The notes under the pieces: model-generated
The model's input: the letters and a program-made list of their open reading frames with translations, nothing else
Databases searched by the model: none
Told to the model about the DNA's origin: nothing
Shown: one piece after another, positions 1 to 7,798 of the stretch
Position numbering within the stretch: position 1 is the stretch's first letter
Layout: every line of letters starts with the position of its first letter
Position numbers and translations under genes: made by a program
Assembly (NCBI GenBank): GCA_047614505.1
Contig: JBLHGQ010000020.1
Span: 1-32,995, forward strand
DNA: 32,995 nucleotides
Direction of reading: 5' to 3'
Origin: JABDJL01 sp047614505
GTDB taxonomy: Bacteria; Pseudomonadota; Gammaproteobacteria; Xanthomonadales; SZUA-36

Positions 1-126
1 GGGGACAATGTCCAGATGCAGGTTGAGCTGATTAACCCGATAGCGATGGAAGAAGGCTTACGTTTCGCGATACGCGAAGGTGGCCGAACCGTTGGTGCTG
101 GCGTAGTCGCCAAGATCCACGAGTAG
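1..126 (+). CDS. tuf: Elongation factor Tu, C-terminal fragment (5' end outside window)
   Basis: The first 126 bases are open in frame 1 and encode the last 41 residues of EF-Tu, ending in the typical GRTVGAGVVAKI stretch followed by a TAG stop. EF-Tu is the GTPase that delivers aminoacyl-tRNA to the ribosomal A site; only the end of its third beta-barrel domain is present here. The gene enters from the left edge and is followed 51 bp later by rpsJ, the common junction of the str operon with the S10 operon in proteobacteria. Whether this is tufA or a second copy cannot be told from the fragment. Confidence 0.96.
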   Translation, partial: GDNVQMQVELINPIAMEEGLRFAIREGGRTVGAGVVAKIHE

Positions 127-177
127 TTAGAACAGATTTTAATTAAAGCAGATTGCGAGCATAGCGAGTAAATAGAA

Positions 178-489
178 ATGGCTGATCAAAGAATCCGCAT
201 CCGGTTAAAAGCCTTCGATCACAGGTTGATCGATCGTTCTGCCGCGGAAATCGTGGAAACAGCGAAAAGGACCGGCGCACAGGTGCGCGGCCCGATTCCA
301 CTGCCCACACGCATTGAGCGTCATACGGTACTCACCTCTCCGCACGTCAATAAAGATGCGCGTGACCAGTATGAGACCCGTACACATAAGCGCTTGATGG
401 ATATTGTGGATCCGAATGACAAAACCGTCGATGCGCTGATGAAACTTGATCTTGCAGCTGGTGTAGACGTACAGATCAAACTGTACTGA
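178..489 (+). CDS. rpsJ: 30S ribosomal protein S10 (NusE)
   Basis: A 103-residue protein of exactly the usual S10 length, opening MADQRIRIRLKAFDHRLID and carrying the conserved GPIPLPTRIERHTVLTSPHV stretch near residues 38-57. S10 sits in the head of the 30S subunit and, as NusE, also joins the NusB/boxA antitermination complex and contacts NusG. It opens the S10 operon. Only 51 bp separate it from tuf, too little for the long L4-responsive leader known in E. coli, and the Shine-Dalgarno is weak (GCGAG about 10 bases upstream), so it may be read through from tuf. Confidence 0.98.
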   Translation: MADQRIRIRLKAFDHRLIDRSAAEIVETAKRTGAQVRGPIPLPTRIERHTVLTSPHVNKDARDQYETRTHKRLMDIVDPNDKTVDALMKLDLAAGVDVQIKLY

Positions 490-500
490 GGGTTAATGAG

Positions 501-1142
501 ATGACAATTGGAATTATTGGTCGTAAGTGTGGCATGACAAGAGTATTTACCGAGCAGGGTGAAAGTATTCCTGTGACAGTAATCGATGCCAAGCCGAACC
601 GGGTTACACAGGTCAAAAGCAATGACACGGATGGTTATCGCGCTTTGCAGGTAACCATTGGTTCCAGAAGAACCAGTCTGGTCAATAAGCCAGCTGCCGG
701 TCACTTTGCAAAAGCGGAAGTAGAAGCTGGAGAGGGTTTGTGGGAATTGCGCCTTGAGACCGAAGAAGGCGGAGATTTTGAAGCCGGAACGGAATTAAGC
801 GTTGGGCAATTTGAAGCCGGTCAGAAAGTTGATGTAACCGGTACCAGCAAAGGCAAAGGTTTTGCCGGCGTAATTAAGCGGCATAACTTCGCAATGCAAG
901 ATGCAACGCACGGTAACTCCTTGTCACACAGAGCGCCGGGTTCAATCGGTCAATGTCAGACACCGGGTCGGGTGTTCAAAGGTAAAAAAATGGCTGGTCA
1001 CATGGGTGATGTTCGCGTGACCACACAAAACCTGGAAATTGTCCAGATTGATACAGAACGGAATCTGCTCCTGATAAAAGGCGCAGTACCGGGTGCACCG
1101 GGTGGGCAGGTAACAGTTCGCCCGTCCGTTAAGTTGCATTAA
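501..1142 (+). CDS. rplC: 50S ribosomal protein L3
   Basis: 213 residues, close to the usual 209 of gammaproteobacterial L3. It begins MTIGIIGRKCGMTRVF and holds the signature GNSLSHRAPGSIGQ, GQCQTPGRVF and KKMAGHMG between about residues 137 and 168. L3 is an early-assembly protein whose central extension reaches the peptidyl transferase centre. The Gln pair in the GQxQTPG loop (Q151 and Q153) includes the position that PrmB methylates in E. coli. It starts 11 bp after rpsJ and is followed 25 bp later by rplD. Confidence 0.98.
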   Translation: MTIGIIGRKCGMTRVFTEQGESIPVTVIDAKPNRVTQVKSNDTDGYRALQVTIGSRRTSLVNKPAAGHFAKAEVEAGEGLWELRLETEEGGDFEAGTELSVGQFEAGQKVDVTGTSKGKGFAGVIKRHNFAMQDATHGNSLSHRAPGSIGQCQTPGRVFKGKKMAGHMGDVRVTTQNLEIVQIDTERNLLLIKGAVPGAPGGQVTVRPSVKLH

Positions 1143-1167
1143 TTTTAAAGAATTAGGGAATATCGAA

Positions 1168-1770
1168 ATGAAACTCGCAGTTACCGGTGGAAATGAAATT
1201 AAGGTCTCAGATGTCACGTTCGGTCGTGATTTTTCTGAAGCCCTGGTGCATCAGGTGGTGACGGCATATCTGTCAGGCGCTCGCGCTGGTACCAAGGCGC
1301 AGAAAAGTCGCTCAACTGCAAGTGGTGGCGGCAAGAAACCGTGGCGTCAGAAAGGTACAGGTCGCGCTCGTTCCGGAACCATCCGTAGTCCGATATGGAA
1401 AGGCGGCGGAAGAACTTTTGCAGCCCAACCTCGAGATCATGGGCAAAAGGTCAACCGGAAGATGTACCGGAGTGCGATGCAAACCATTCTTTCCGAATTG
1501 GTTCGCCAGGATCGTTTGATCGTGGTAGATAAATTGGAAATTGCAGAGCCACGCACCAAGTTACTTAAAGCCCTGCTTAATGATATGGGTATACAAAAAT
1601 GCCTGATCGTGACCACGGAATTGGACGAAAACATATTCCTTGCTTCGAGCAATTTGCAGGAAGTCTACTGCCTTGATGTAGCCGGAATTGATCCGGTCAG
1701 CCTGGTGGGTTCGGAAAAAGTAGTAATGACAGTTGATGCAATCAACAAGGTCCAGGAGTGGCTGGGATGA
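1168..1770 (+). CDS. rplD: 50S ribosomal protein L4
   Basis: 200 residues, the normal bacterial L4 length. The basic loop at about residues 45-95 (ARAGTKAQKSRSTASGGGKK, then WRQKGTGRARSG and SPIWKGGGRTF) is the extension that lines the peptide exit tunnel. In E. coli L4 also represses its own operon by acting on the S10 leader; no such leader is visible in this window. The stop overlaps the start of rplW as ATGA, so the two are translationally coupled. Confidence 0.98.
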   Translation: MKLAVTGGNEIKVSDVTFGRDFSEALVHQVVTAYLSGARAGTKAQKSRSTASGGGKKPWRQKGTGRARSGTIRSPIWKGGGRTFAAQPRDHGQKVNRKMYRSAMQTILSELVRQDRLIVVDKLEIAEPRTKLLKALLNDMGIQKCLIVTTELDENIFLASSNLQEVYCLDVAGIDPVSLVGSEKVVMTVDAINKVQEWLG

Positions 1771-2069
1771 ATATAGATCGTTTGTACAAAGTTCTCCTGG
1801 CTCCGCGGGTAACCGAAAAAACTGCCCGTCTTGGTGATGAAAGTAACCAGTACGTTTTCAGGGTGGCGTCAGACGCCAACAAGACTGAAATCCGGGCTGC
1901 AGTTGAAGCCTTGTTTGAAGTCAATGTGGAAGCGGTACGCGTTGTTGTTGTTAAGGGCAAGAGTAAGACATTCAAAACTCGCCCGGGCAAGCGTAGTAAC
2001 TGGAAAAAAGCATATGTTCGCGTTCAGGAGGGCCAGACTTTGGACTTCTTGGGCGGGGATTCAGTTTAA
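1767..2069 (+). CDS. rplW: 50S ribosomal protein L23
   Basis: 100 residues, the normal L23 length, starting MNIDRLYKVLLAPRVTEK. I chose the ATG at 1767, which overlaps the rplD stop and has AGGAG at 1754-1758 eight bases upstream; an in-frame GTG at 1758 would add three residues but overlaps that Shine-Dalgarno. L23 stands at the tunnel exit and is the docking site for trigger factor and SRP. The VTEK motif and the C-terminal GKRSNWKKAYVRV element are family hallmarks. Confidence 0.97.
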   Translation: MNIDRLYKVLLAPRVTEKTARLGDESNQYVFRVASDANKTEIRAAVEALFEVNVEAVRVVVVKGKSKTFKTRPGKRSNWKKAYVRVQEGQTLDFLGGDSV

Positions 2070-2081
2070 GGACAATATGTC

Positions 2082-2915
2082 ATGGCAATTGTAAAGGCAA
2101 AACCTACATCTCCAGGACGCCGTGGCGTCGTGCAGGTCAGGCATGACCATTTGCATAAAGGCGCCCCTCATTCTGCCCTGGTACAGCCAAAATCCAGTAC
2201 CGGAGGCAGGAATAACAATGGTCGGATAACCACCCGACATCGTGGCGGCGGACACAAGCAACATTATCGCATGATTGATTTCAAGCGCGATAAAGATGGT
2301 ATTGGAGCTCGTGTAGAGCGAATCGAATACGATCCAAATCGTACCGCGCATATTGCACTGGTGCTGTATGCAGATGGCGAGCGTCGTTACATTATCGCTC
2401 CTAAAGGTTTACGTTCCGGTGACCCTGTCATCAGTGGACGTGAGGCGGCCATCAAGCCGGGAAATTCATTGCCTTTGCGTAATATTCCGGTCGGAACAGT
2501 AGTTCATTGTATTGAGCTCAAGCCCGGTAAAGGTGCGCAGTTGGCAAGAAGTGCAGGTGCAGCAGTTCAACTTGTTGCACGTGAAGGCCAGTATGCCACC
2601 CTGAGATTACGTTCAGGAGAAATGCGAAAGGTCCCCATTCGTTGTAAAGCGACTGTTGGGGAAGTTTCGAACTCTGAACATAACCTGGAAAAACTGGGTA
2701 AAGCAGGTGCTACACGCTGGCGCGGAGTGCGCCCGACGGTTCGTGGTGTAGCGATGAACCCGGTTGACCATCCGCATGGCGGTGGTGAAGGCAAAACTTC
2801 CGGTGGGCGTCACCCTGTATCACCGTGGGGTGTTCCAACCAAGGGCTACAAGACACGTAAGAACAAGCGAACTGACAAGTTTATTGTTCGTAAGCGTTCT
2901 GCTAAAAACAGGTAA
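2082..2915 (+). CDS. rplB: 50S ribosomal protein L2
   Basis: 277 residues against the usual 273-276. It contains GRITTRHRGGGHKQHYR near residues 47-63, the RNA-binding core, and the near-invariant NPVDHPHGGGEGK at 226-238. His230 corresponds to E. coli His229, implicated in peptidyl transferase function. L2 is a primary 23S rRNA binder needed for subunit association. The gene begins 12 bp after rplW and ends 4 bp before rpsS. Confidence 0.98.
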   Translation: MAIVKAKPTSPGRRGVVQVRHDHLHKGAPHSALVQPKSSTGGRNNNGRITTRHRGGGHKQHYRMIDFKRDKDGIGARVERIEYDPNRTAHIALVLYADGERRYIIAPKGLRSGDPVISGREAAIKPGNSLPLRNIPVGTVVHCIELKPGKGAQLARSAGAAVQLVAREGQYATLRLRSGEMRKVPIRCKATVGEVSNSEHNLEKLGKAGATRWRGVRPTVRGVAMNPVDHPHGGGEGKTSGGRHPVSPWGVPTKGYKTRKNKRTDKFIVRKRSAKNR

Positions 2916-2919
2916 AGAC

Positions 2920-3192
2920 ATGCCAAGATCAATTAAAAAAGGACCGTTCATCGATCACCATCTTGCCGCTAAGGTAAGTAAGTCGGTTGAAACGAACAAC
3001 AAGCGGCCGATCAAAACCTGGTCGCGTCGTTCCATGATCCTGCCGGAAATGGTTGGTTTGACTATTGCTGTACATAACGGCAGACAGCATGTGCCAATTC
3101 TGATCAACGACCAGATGATTGGTCACAAGCTGGGTGAGTTTGCTGCGACACGTACGTTTCGCGGACATTCCGGCGATCGTAAAACGAAATAG
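2920..3192 (+). CDS. rpsS: 30S ribosomal protein S19
   Basis: 90 residues starting MPRSIKKGPFIDHHL, with the WSRRSMILPEMVGLTIAVHN and GHKLGEFAATRTFRGH signatures. An upstream in-frame ATG at 2764 would give a 142-residue product, but that part lies inside rplB, so 2920 is the start; it fits the family length of about 92. S19 sits in the head of the 30S subunit next to S13 and contacts the 50S bridge region. GGTAAAGAC precedes the start as a modest ribosome-binding site that includes the rplB stop. Confidence 0.97.
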   Translation: MPRSIKKGPFIDHHLAAKVSKSVETNNKRPIKTWSRRSMILPEMVGLTIAVHNGRQHVPILINDQMIGHKLGEFAATRTFRGHSGDRKTK

Positions 3193-3203
3193 GTATCTGA
3201 AAG

Positions 3204-3539
3204 ATGGAAGTTACAGCACGTTTAAAGGGAGCACGAATTTCTGCACAAAAAGTGCGGCTGGTCGCAGATCAGGTACGTGGCTTACCGGTAGAAAAAGCAG
3301 AACAGTTGTTGACGTTCAGCACCAAGAAGGCCGCACATATCGTAAAGAAAGTGCTGCTTTCAGCAATTGCTAATGCTGAACATAACGAAGGCGCCGATAT
3401 TGATGAGTTGAAAGTTCAGACCATCATGATCGATGAGGGCCCCACGATGAAACGTGGCAGAGCCCGAGCCAAGGGACGTGGAACGCGCATTTTAAAGCGC
3501 ACCAGTCACATTACTTTAACCGTGGCCGACCAGGCTTAA
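3204..3539 (+). CDS. rplV: 50S ribosomal protein L22
   Basis: 111 residues, close to the E. coli 110. It opens MEVTARLKGARISAQKVRLV and carries the long beta-hairpin at about residues 78-100 (EGPTMKRGRARAKGRGTRIL) that lines the exit tunnel beside L4. Mutations in this hairpin cause macrolide resistance in other bacteria; nothing odd is seen here. It lies 11 bp after rpsS and is followed by a 30-bp gap with AAAGGA ahead of rpsC. Confidence 0.98.
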   Translation: MEVTARLKGARISAQKVRLVADQVRGLPVEKAEQLLTFSTKKAAHIVKKVLLSAIANAEHNEGADIDELKVQTIMIDEGPTMKRGRARAKGRGTRILKRTSHITLTVADQA

Positions 3540-3569
3540 GCGGTCGTACGCAGGTAAAGGACAAAAAAT

Positions 3570-4247
3570 ATGGGCCAAAAAGTACATCCAATAGGTATCC
3601 GTCTTGGAATTTCCAAGGACTGGAACTCTACCTGGTTTGCCGAGAAGGGTGACTACGCAGAACAGTTGAATTCAGACCTCAAGGTTCGCGATTTTTTACA
3701 CAAGCGTCTCGCGCAGGCTGCGGTTAGCAGAATCACTATTGAGCGGCCAGCAAAATCGGCACGTATCACGATCCACACGGCAAGGCCGGGTATCGTGATT
3801 GGTAAGAAAGGTGAAGATATTGAGCGTTTGCGCAAAGACGTCAGTGCTTTGATGGGTGTGCCCACACATATCACGGTTGCTGAAATTCGCAAGCCGGAAT
3901 TGGATGCACAGCTCGTTGCAGAAGGTATTGCACAGCAGCTTGAGCGCAGAATTATGTTTCGGCGTGCAATGAAAAGGGCGGTTGGTAATTCAATGCGTCT
4001 TGGTGCTCTTGGCATCAAAGTGAGCGTTGCCGGTCGCTTGAATGGTGCGGATATCGCGCGAAGCGAATGGTATAGGGAAGGTCAGGTACCGCTGCATACA
4101 TTGCGTGCGGACGTGGACTACGGTTTTGTAGAGGCAAAAACAACTTATGGTGTGCTCGGCGTGAAAGTTTGGATTTATAAAGGTGAGGTTTTTGACCTGT
4201 ATGCACCTAAATCCGAAGAAAAGCACGGCAAAAAGGCAACCGGCTAG
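3570..4247 (+). CDS. rpsC: 30S ribosomal protein S3
   Basis: 225 residues (E. coli 233). It begins MGQKVHPIGIRLGISKDWNS and has a type II KH domain with the RNA-binding GxxG loop in GIVIGKKGEDIE near residue 75. The C-terminal domain holds NGADIARSEWYREGQVPLHT and ADVDYGF. S3 lies at the mRNA entry channel where, with S4 and S5, it provides helicase activity. The protein ends in a short lysine-rich tail. It is preceded by AAAGGA about 8 bases before the ATG. Confidence 0.98.
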   Translation: MGQKVHPIGIRLGISKDWNSTWFAEKGDYAEQLNSDLKVRDFLHKRLAQAAVSRITIERPAKSARITIHTARPGIVIGKKGEDIERLRKDVSALMGVPTHITVAEIRKPELDAQLVAEGIAQQLERRIMFRRAMKRAVGNSMRLGALGIKVSVAGRLNGADIARSEWYREGQVPLHTLRADVDYGFVEAKTTYGVLGVKVWIYKGEVFDLYAPKSEEKHGKKATG

Positions 4248-4258
4248 GAGACTGAGAA

Positions 4259-4672
4259 ATGCTGCAGCCCAAGCGAACAAAATTTAGAAAACAGATGAAA
4301 GGCCGCAATCGCGGAATGGCCCAGGTAGGTAACAAGGTCAGTTTCGGTGAGTACGGCTTGAAAGCAACCACTCGTGGTTTTGTGACTGCCCGTCAGATTG
4401 AGGCAGCACGTCGTGCGATAACGCGATATGTGAAACGCGGTGGAAAATTGTGGATCCGTGTTTTCCCGGACAAACCAATAACCAAAAAACCGGTTGAGGT
4501 TCGTATGGGCAAAGGCAAAGGCAATGTCGAGTACTGGGTTGCTCCGATTCAGCCAGGACGTGTGCTTTATGAAATCCAGGGTGTGACCGAAGAGGCTGCC
4601 CGTGAAGCGTTCCGTCTGGCATCAGCAAAGCTGGCGGTTAAAACTACATTTGTAACCCGGTCGGTGATGTGA
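4259..4672 (+). CDS. rplP: 50S ribosomal protein L16
   Basis: 137 residues, typical of L16 (E. coli 136). It opens MLQPKRTKFRKQMKGRNRG and contains FPDKPITKKPVEVRMGKGKG near residues 71-90. The Arg in VRMGKGKG corresponds to the residue that E. coli RoxA (YcfD) hydroxylates. L16 contacts A-site tRNA and is added late in 50S assembly. Its stop codon overlaps the rpmC start by one base, and GGAG lies about 9 bases before its own ATG. Confidence 0.98.
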   Translation: MLQPKRTKFRKQMKGRNRGMAQVGNKVSFGEYGLKATTRGFVTARQIEAARRAITRYVKRGGKLWIRVFPDKPITKKPVEVRMGKGKGNVEYWVAPIQPGRVLYEIQGVTEEAAREAFRLASAKLAVKTTFVTRSVM

Positions 4673-4875
4673 TGGATATTCAGGAAATAAGAACAAAATC
4701 AGAAGGTGATTTACGCAGTGAGCTTAGTGGGCTCTTGCAGGAACAATTCAACCTCAGGATGCAAAAAGGAACAGGCCAGCTTACGCAGCCAAATGAACTA
4801 CGCCGCGTACGCAGAAATATCGCCCGTCTGAAAACCATTCTGGGAGAAAAGAGCAGAGAAGGAAGTAATTCATGA
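4672..4875 (+). CDS. rpmC: 50S ribosomal protein L29
   Basis: 67 residues starting MDIQEIRTKSEGDLRSEL, with the two-helix pattern and the NELRRVRRNIARLKT motif near residues 43-57. The ATG at 4672 shares its A with the rplP TGA; a GTG codon immediately upstream at 4669 is possible but gives an unlikely Met-Met start. L29 lies near the tunnel exit beside L23. Its own stop overlaps the rpsQ start as ATGA, so rplP, rpmC and rpsQ form a coupled run. Confidence 0.97.
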   Translation: MDIQEIRTKSEGDLRSELSGLLQEQFNLRMQKGTGQLTQPNELRRVRRNIARLKTILGEKSREGSNS

Positions 4876-5132
4876 GCAGTGCTTCAGAAGTCAAGAGAAC
4901 CAAAGTGGGTCTCGTGGTAAGCAATAAGATGGATAAAACCGTGACAGTGCTGCTGCAGAGGCAAGTTAAGCATGCGCTTTACGGTAAATACATCAAGCGT
5001 TCAACAAAAGTTCACGCTCATGATGAGGCCAATGATTGTGGCGAAGGCGACAAGGTGATAATCGCCGAATGCCGGCCCATTTCGAAAAATAAGAGCTGGC
5101 GTGTGGTTGAAGTCCTGGAACGGGCTCAGTAA
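4872..5132 (+). CDS. rpsQ: 30S ribosomal protein S17
   Basis: 86 residues, an OB-fold protein of normal length. Conserved elements are VGLVVSNKMDKTVTVLLQR near residues 12-30, YIKRSTKVHAHDE, and the C-terminal CRPISKNKSWRVVEVLE. S17 binds 16S rRNA in the 5' domain early in 30S assembly. The gene overlaps rpmC by four bases and is followed by a 37-bp spacer before rplN, which holds AGAGGCCGAGGAAAG as a ribosome-binding site. Confidence 0.98.
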   Translation: MSSASEVKRTKVGLVVSNKMDKTVTVLLQRQVKHALYGKYIKRSTKVHAHDEANDCGEGDKVIIAECRPISKNKSWRVVEVLERAQ

Positions 5133-5169
5133 GCCTGAACCGAGATAAATAGAGGCCGAGGAAAGAACA

Positions 5170-5538
5170 ATGATTCAAATGCAAAGCATGTTAAGTGCAG
5201 CCGATAACAGCGGTGCCCGCCGGGTGATGTGTATCAAGGTGCTGGGTGGATCCAAGCGGCGTTATGCGCATATTGGCGACATCATCAAGGTGACCGTGAA
5301 AGATGCCATTCCTCGCGGTAAAGTGAAAAAAGGTGAGGTTTATGATGCCGTTGTGGTTCGTACCCGTAAAGGTGTGCGCAGAAGCGATGGATCATTGATT
5401 CGATTTGACGGTAATGCTGCTGTTTTGCTGGACCCGAAACTTGAGCCTATTGGTACACGTATATTTGGCCCTGTAACCCGTGAACTTCGCACCGAGAAAT
5501 TCATGAAGATTGTCTCGCTTGCGCCTGAAGTGCTGTAA
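5170..5538 (+). CDS. rplN: 50S ribosomal protein L14
   Basis: 122 residues, the usual L14 length (E. coli 123). It starts MIQMQSMLSAADNSGARRVM and contains the PRGKVKKGEVYDAVVVRTRK region at about residues 50-69 and IGTRIFGPVTRELR near the end. L14 lies on the 50S interface and is the target of the silencing factor RsfS. Its start has GAGGAAAG upstream. In E. coli it opens the spc operon; no separate promoter is evident in this 37-bp spacer. Confidence 0.98.
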   Translation: MIQMQSMLSAADNSGARRVMCIKVLGGSKRRYAHIGDIIKVTVKDAIPRGKVKKGEVYDAVVVRTRKGVRRSDGSLIRFDGNAAVLLDPKLEPIGTRIFGPVTRELRTEKFMKIVSLAPEVL

Positions 5539-5556
5539 GCGGCGGAGATTGGAACG

Positions 5557-5874
5557 ATGAAACGCATTAAGAAAGGCGACGAAGTTGTCGTAATTGCCGG
5601 ACGCAGCAAAGGCCAGAGAGGCCATGTGCTTAGCGTCATGGAAAATGAACGATTTTTGGTCGAAAACGTGAATATGGTCAAGTGCCATACGAAGCCGGAT
5701 CCGGGTAGGAATATTCCTGGCGGTATTGTGGAAAAAGAGTCCTCGATTCATGGTTCGAATGTTCAGTTATTCAACCCTGCTACGAACAAGGCAGACAAAG
5801 TTGGTTTCAGAACACTTGGCGATGGTCGCAAGGTCAGAATATATAAATCTAACGGCGAAGCCGTAGATATTTAG
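5557..5874 (+). CDS. rplX: 50S ribosomal protein L24
   Basis: 105 residues (E. coli 104) with an N-terminal KOW motif: GDEVVVIAGRSKGQRGHV at about residues 7-24. The rest holds NMVKCHTKP and GRNIPGGIVEKESSIHGSNV. L24 is one of two assembly-initiator proteins that bind the 5' end of 23S rRNA. It lies 18 bp after rplN, with GGCGGAG about 10 bases ahead of the start. Confidence 0.98.
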   Translation: MKRIKKGDEVVVIAGRSKGQRGHVLSVMENERFLVENVNMVKCHTKPDPGRNIPGGIVEKESSIHGSNVQLFNPATNKADKVGFRTLGDGRKVRIYKSNGEAVDI

Positions 5875-5885
5875 GGTTAAGGATT

Positions 5886-6428
5886 ATGTCGAGATTGCAG
5901 ACATTTTATAAGGAAACAGTAGTTCCACAACTGATGGAAGAGCTCAATCTTTCCAATGTTATGGAGGTTCCGAAAATCACCAAGATCACCCTGAATATGG
6001 GTGTAGGTGAAGCTGTTACCGATAAAAAAGTAATGGAACGGGCTACCGGTGACATGGCGATGATTGGAGGTCAGAAACCAATCGTCAGGCTGTCCAAAAG
6101 ATCGGTTGCTTCATTCAAAATCCGTGATGGATGGCCGGTGGGTTGCAAAGTAACCCTGCGCCGCGAACGGATGTATGAATTTATGGACCGGTTGGTAAAT
6201 ATTTCGATACCGCGAATCAGGGATTTTCGTGGGCTGAGCCCGAAATCCTTTGATGGACGCGGGAATTACAGCCTGGGTATTAAGGAGCAGATCATGTTTC
6301 CCGAGATTGATTACGACAAGATAGATGCAATCCGTGGCATGGACATCACCATAACAACCAACGCTAAAGATAATGTTCAGGGGATGGCGCTTTTGAAAGC
6401 GTTTAACTTCCCGTTCAAAGACAAATAG
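5886..6428 (+). CDS. rplE: 50S ribosomal protein L5
   Basis: 180 residues (E. coli 179). Conserved stretches are KITLNMGVGEA near residue 32, GQKPIVRLSKRSVASFKIRD near 63-82, and FRGLSPKSFDGRGNYSLGIK near 113-132. L5 binds 5S rRNA together with L18 and L25 and contacts P-site tRNA. In E. coli the S8 repressor binds the mRNA around this start; I cannot see an obvious S8-site mimic here, only the short TTAGGGTTAAGGATT leader that carries the AAGGA ribosome-binding site. Confidence 0.98.
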   Translation: MSRLQTFYKETVVPQLMEELNLSNVMEVPKITKITLNMGVGEAVTDKKVMERATGDMAMIGGQKPIVRLSKRSVASFKIRDGWPVGCKVTLRRERMYEFMDRLVNISIPRIRDFRGLSPKSFDGRGNYSLGIKEQIMFPEIDYDKIDAIRGMDITITTNAKDNVQGMALLKAFNFPFKDK

Positions 6429-6441
6429 GTAAGGAAAAACC

Positions 6442-6747
6442 ATGGCAAAAGTATCCATGATCAACCGCGAGAAAAAGCGTACAAAGCTGGTGAAGAAATT
6501 CGCTAAAAAGCGGACTGAGCTAAAAGCCCTGATCGCTAATCCGGATGTCGAGTTTGAAGAAAAGCAGAATGCGATGTTTGCACTGCAAAAACTTCCGCGC
6601 GATTCCAGCCCAGTACGGCAACGTAACCGTTGTGCAATTACAGGCCGGCCTCGTGGCTTTTACCGCAAGTTCGGACTCGGAAGAAATATGCTTCGCCAAG
6701 CTGCCATGCGTGGTGATGTACCCGGTCTGCGTAAGGCCAGTTGGTAA
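6442..6747 (+). CDS. rpsN: 30S ribosomal protein S14, long zinc-free form
   Basis: 101 residues, the long C-minus type typical of Gammaproteobacteria. It opens MAKVSMINREKKRTKLVKKF and ends in RCAITGRPRGFYRKFGLGRN and PGLRKASW. Only one cysteine (in RCAITG) is left, so no CxxC...CxxC zinc ribbon can form, unlike the 61-residue S14 of many Gram-positives. S14 stabilises the 30S head next to S3 and S10. It is followed by a 53-bp spacer containing a strong palindrome. Confidence 0.98.
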   Translation: MAKVSMINREKKRTKLVKKFAKKRTELKALIANPDVEFEEKQNAMFALQKLPRDSSPVRQRNRCAITGRPRGFYRKFGLGRNMLRQAAMRGDVPGLRKASW

Positions 6748-6761
6748 TTAGAATTTAACAT

Positions 6762-6775
6762 CGGAGCTAGCTCCG
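6762..6775 (+). repeat. Perfect 14-bp palindrome between rpsN and rpsH
   Basis: CGGAGCTAGCTCCG is a perfect 14-bp palindrome in the 53-bp rpsN-rpsH spacer. As RNA it can form a CGGAG/CTCCG stem with a CTAG loop, extended by A-T pairs past a bulged G. No T-run follows, so it is not an intrinsic terminator. It may be an mRNA processing or stability element; a regulatory role is inference only. Confidence 0.5.
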
Positions 6776-6800
6776 GATTTGAAGAGACAGGATTAAACAA

Positions 6801-7196
6801 ATGAGCATGAGCGACCCAATTGCAGATATGTTAACCCGTATTCGCAATGCGCAGGCAAGCCGGAAAGTTACGGTAAAAATGCCTAATTCCAAAGTTAAAG
6901 TTGGTATCGCCGATGTGTTGAAAAGCGAAGGTTTTATCAATGACTTCGCCATTGGTGAATTGGAAGGCAAACCTACGCTTGAAGTAACGCTGAAGTACTT
7001 TGAAGGTCATGGTGTGATAGACATGATCAAGCGTGGCAGCCGTCCAGGCCTGCGTATTTATCGTGGAAAGGACGAATTGCCCCGGGTGTTTGACGGACTT
7101 GGAATTACCATTGTTAGCACGTCCAAGGGAATCATGACCGATACCCAGGCTCGCGCACAGGGACAAGGCGGAGAAGTCCTCTGCTTCGTGTCATAA
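6801..7196 (+). CDS. rpsH: 30S ribosomal protein S8
   Basis: 131 residues; start [20 protein letters not shown] closely matches the E. coli start ([20 protein letters not shown]). AGGA lies about 8 bases before the ATG at 6801, which favours it over the ATG two codons on. The C-terminal [20 protein letters not shown] is the rRNA-binding signature. S8 binds the 16S central domain and in E. coli represses the spc operon. Confidence 0.98.
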   Translation: [131 protein letters not shown]

Positions 7197-7218
7197 GCAG
7201 GCTGGTCAGGAGAAATAA

Positions 7219-7746
7219 ATGTCACGCGTAGCAAAAAATCCGATTGTTTTGCCCCAGGGTGTTGAACTCAACATCAATGGTGCAGAAGTTTCGGTTAAAG
7301 GGCCAAAGGGCAACCTGTCAGTACAGATGCACCCTTCCGTCAACCTCAAGCAGGAGGACGGTGAATACAAGATGGAATGGAAGACAGAAAAAGATCTGGC
7401 CATGGCCGGTACTTTCCGTGCGCTGGTCAATAATATGGTGCAAGGCGTAACCGATGGATTTTCCAAGAAACTGCAATTAGTAGGTGTTGGATATCGAGCA
7501 CAAGTTAATGGCGACAACCTGAATCTGGCGCTTGGTTTTTCACATCCTGTTGATTACAAGGCTCCGCAAGGCGTAAGTATAGAAACACCGACTCAAACAG
7601 AAATTATCATCTCTGGTTGTGACAAACAGAAAGTTGGCCAGGTAGCGGCAGAAATTCGCGCATTCAGGCCACCCGAGCCTTATAAAGGAAAGGGAGTGCG
7701 TTACTCGGATGAACGTGTAGCCAGGAAGGAAGCCAAAAAAGCCTAG
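7219..7746 (+). CDS. rplF: 50S ribosomal protein L6
   Basis: 175 residues (E. coli 177), opening MSRVAKNPIVLPQGVELNIN. Two repeated alpha/beta domains are expected; the second includes LQLVGVGYRAQ near residue 86 and the signature RPPEPYKGKGVRYSDE near 149-164. L6 sits near the factor-binding site and the sarcin-ricin loop. It lies 22 bp after rpsH, with AGGAGA ahead of the start. Confidence 0.98.
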   Translation: MSRVAKNPIVLPQGVELNINGAEVSVKGPKGNLSVQMHPSVNLKQEDGEYKMEWKTEKDLAMAGTFRALVNNMVQGVTDGFSKKLQLVGVGYRAQVNGDNLNLALGFSHPVDYKAPQGVSIETPTQTEIIISGCDKQKVGQVAAEIRAFRPPEPYKGKGVRYSDERVARKEAKKA

Positions 7747-7798
7747 TAAGGCTATTTGACAGGTAATTTGGCAAGAGCGGAATTAAAGGTAAATACAA

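Noticed and set aside
7756..7786. Perfect TTGACA -35 hexamer in the rplF-rplR spacer
   Set aside because: No acceptable -10 box at 16-18 bp (best is AATTAA at 19 bp, 3 of 6), so I do not call a promoter.
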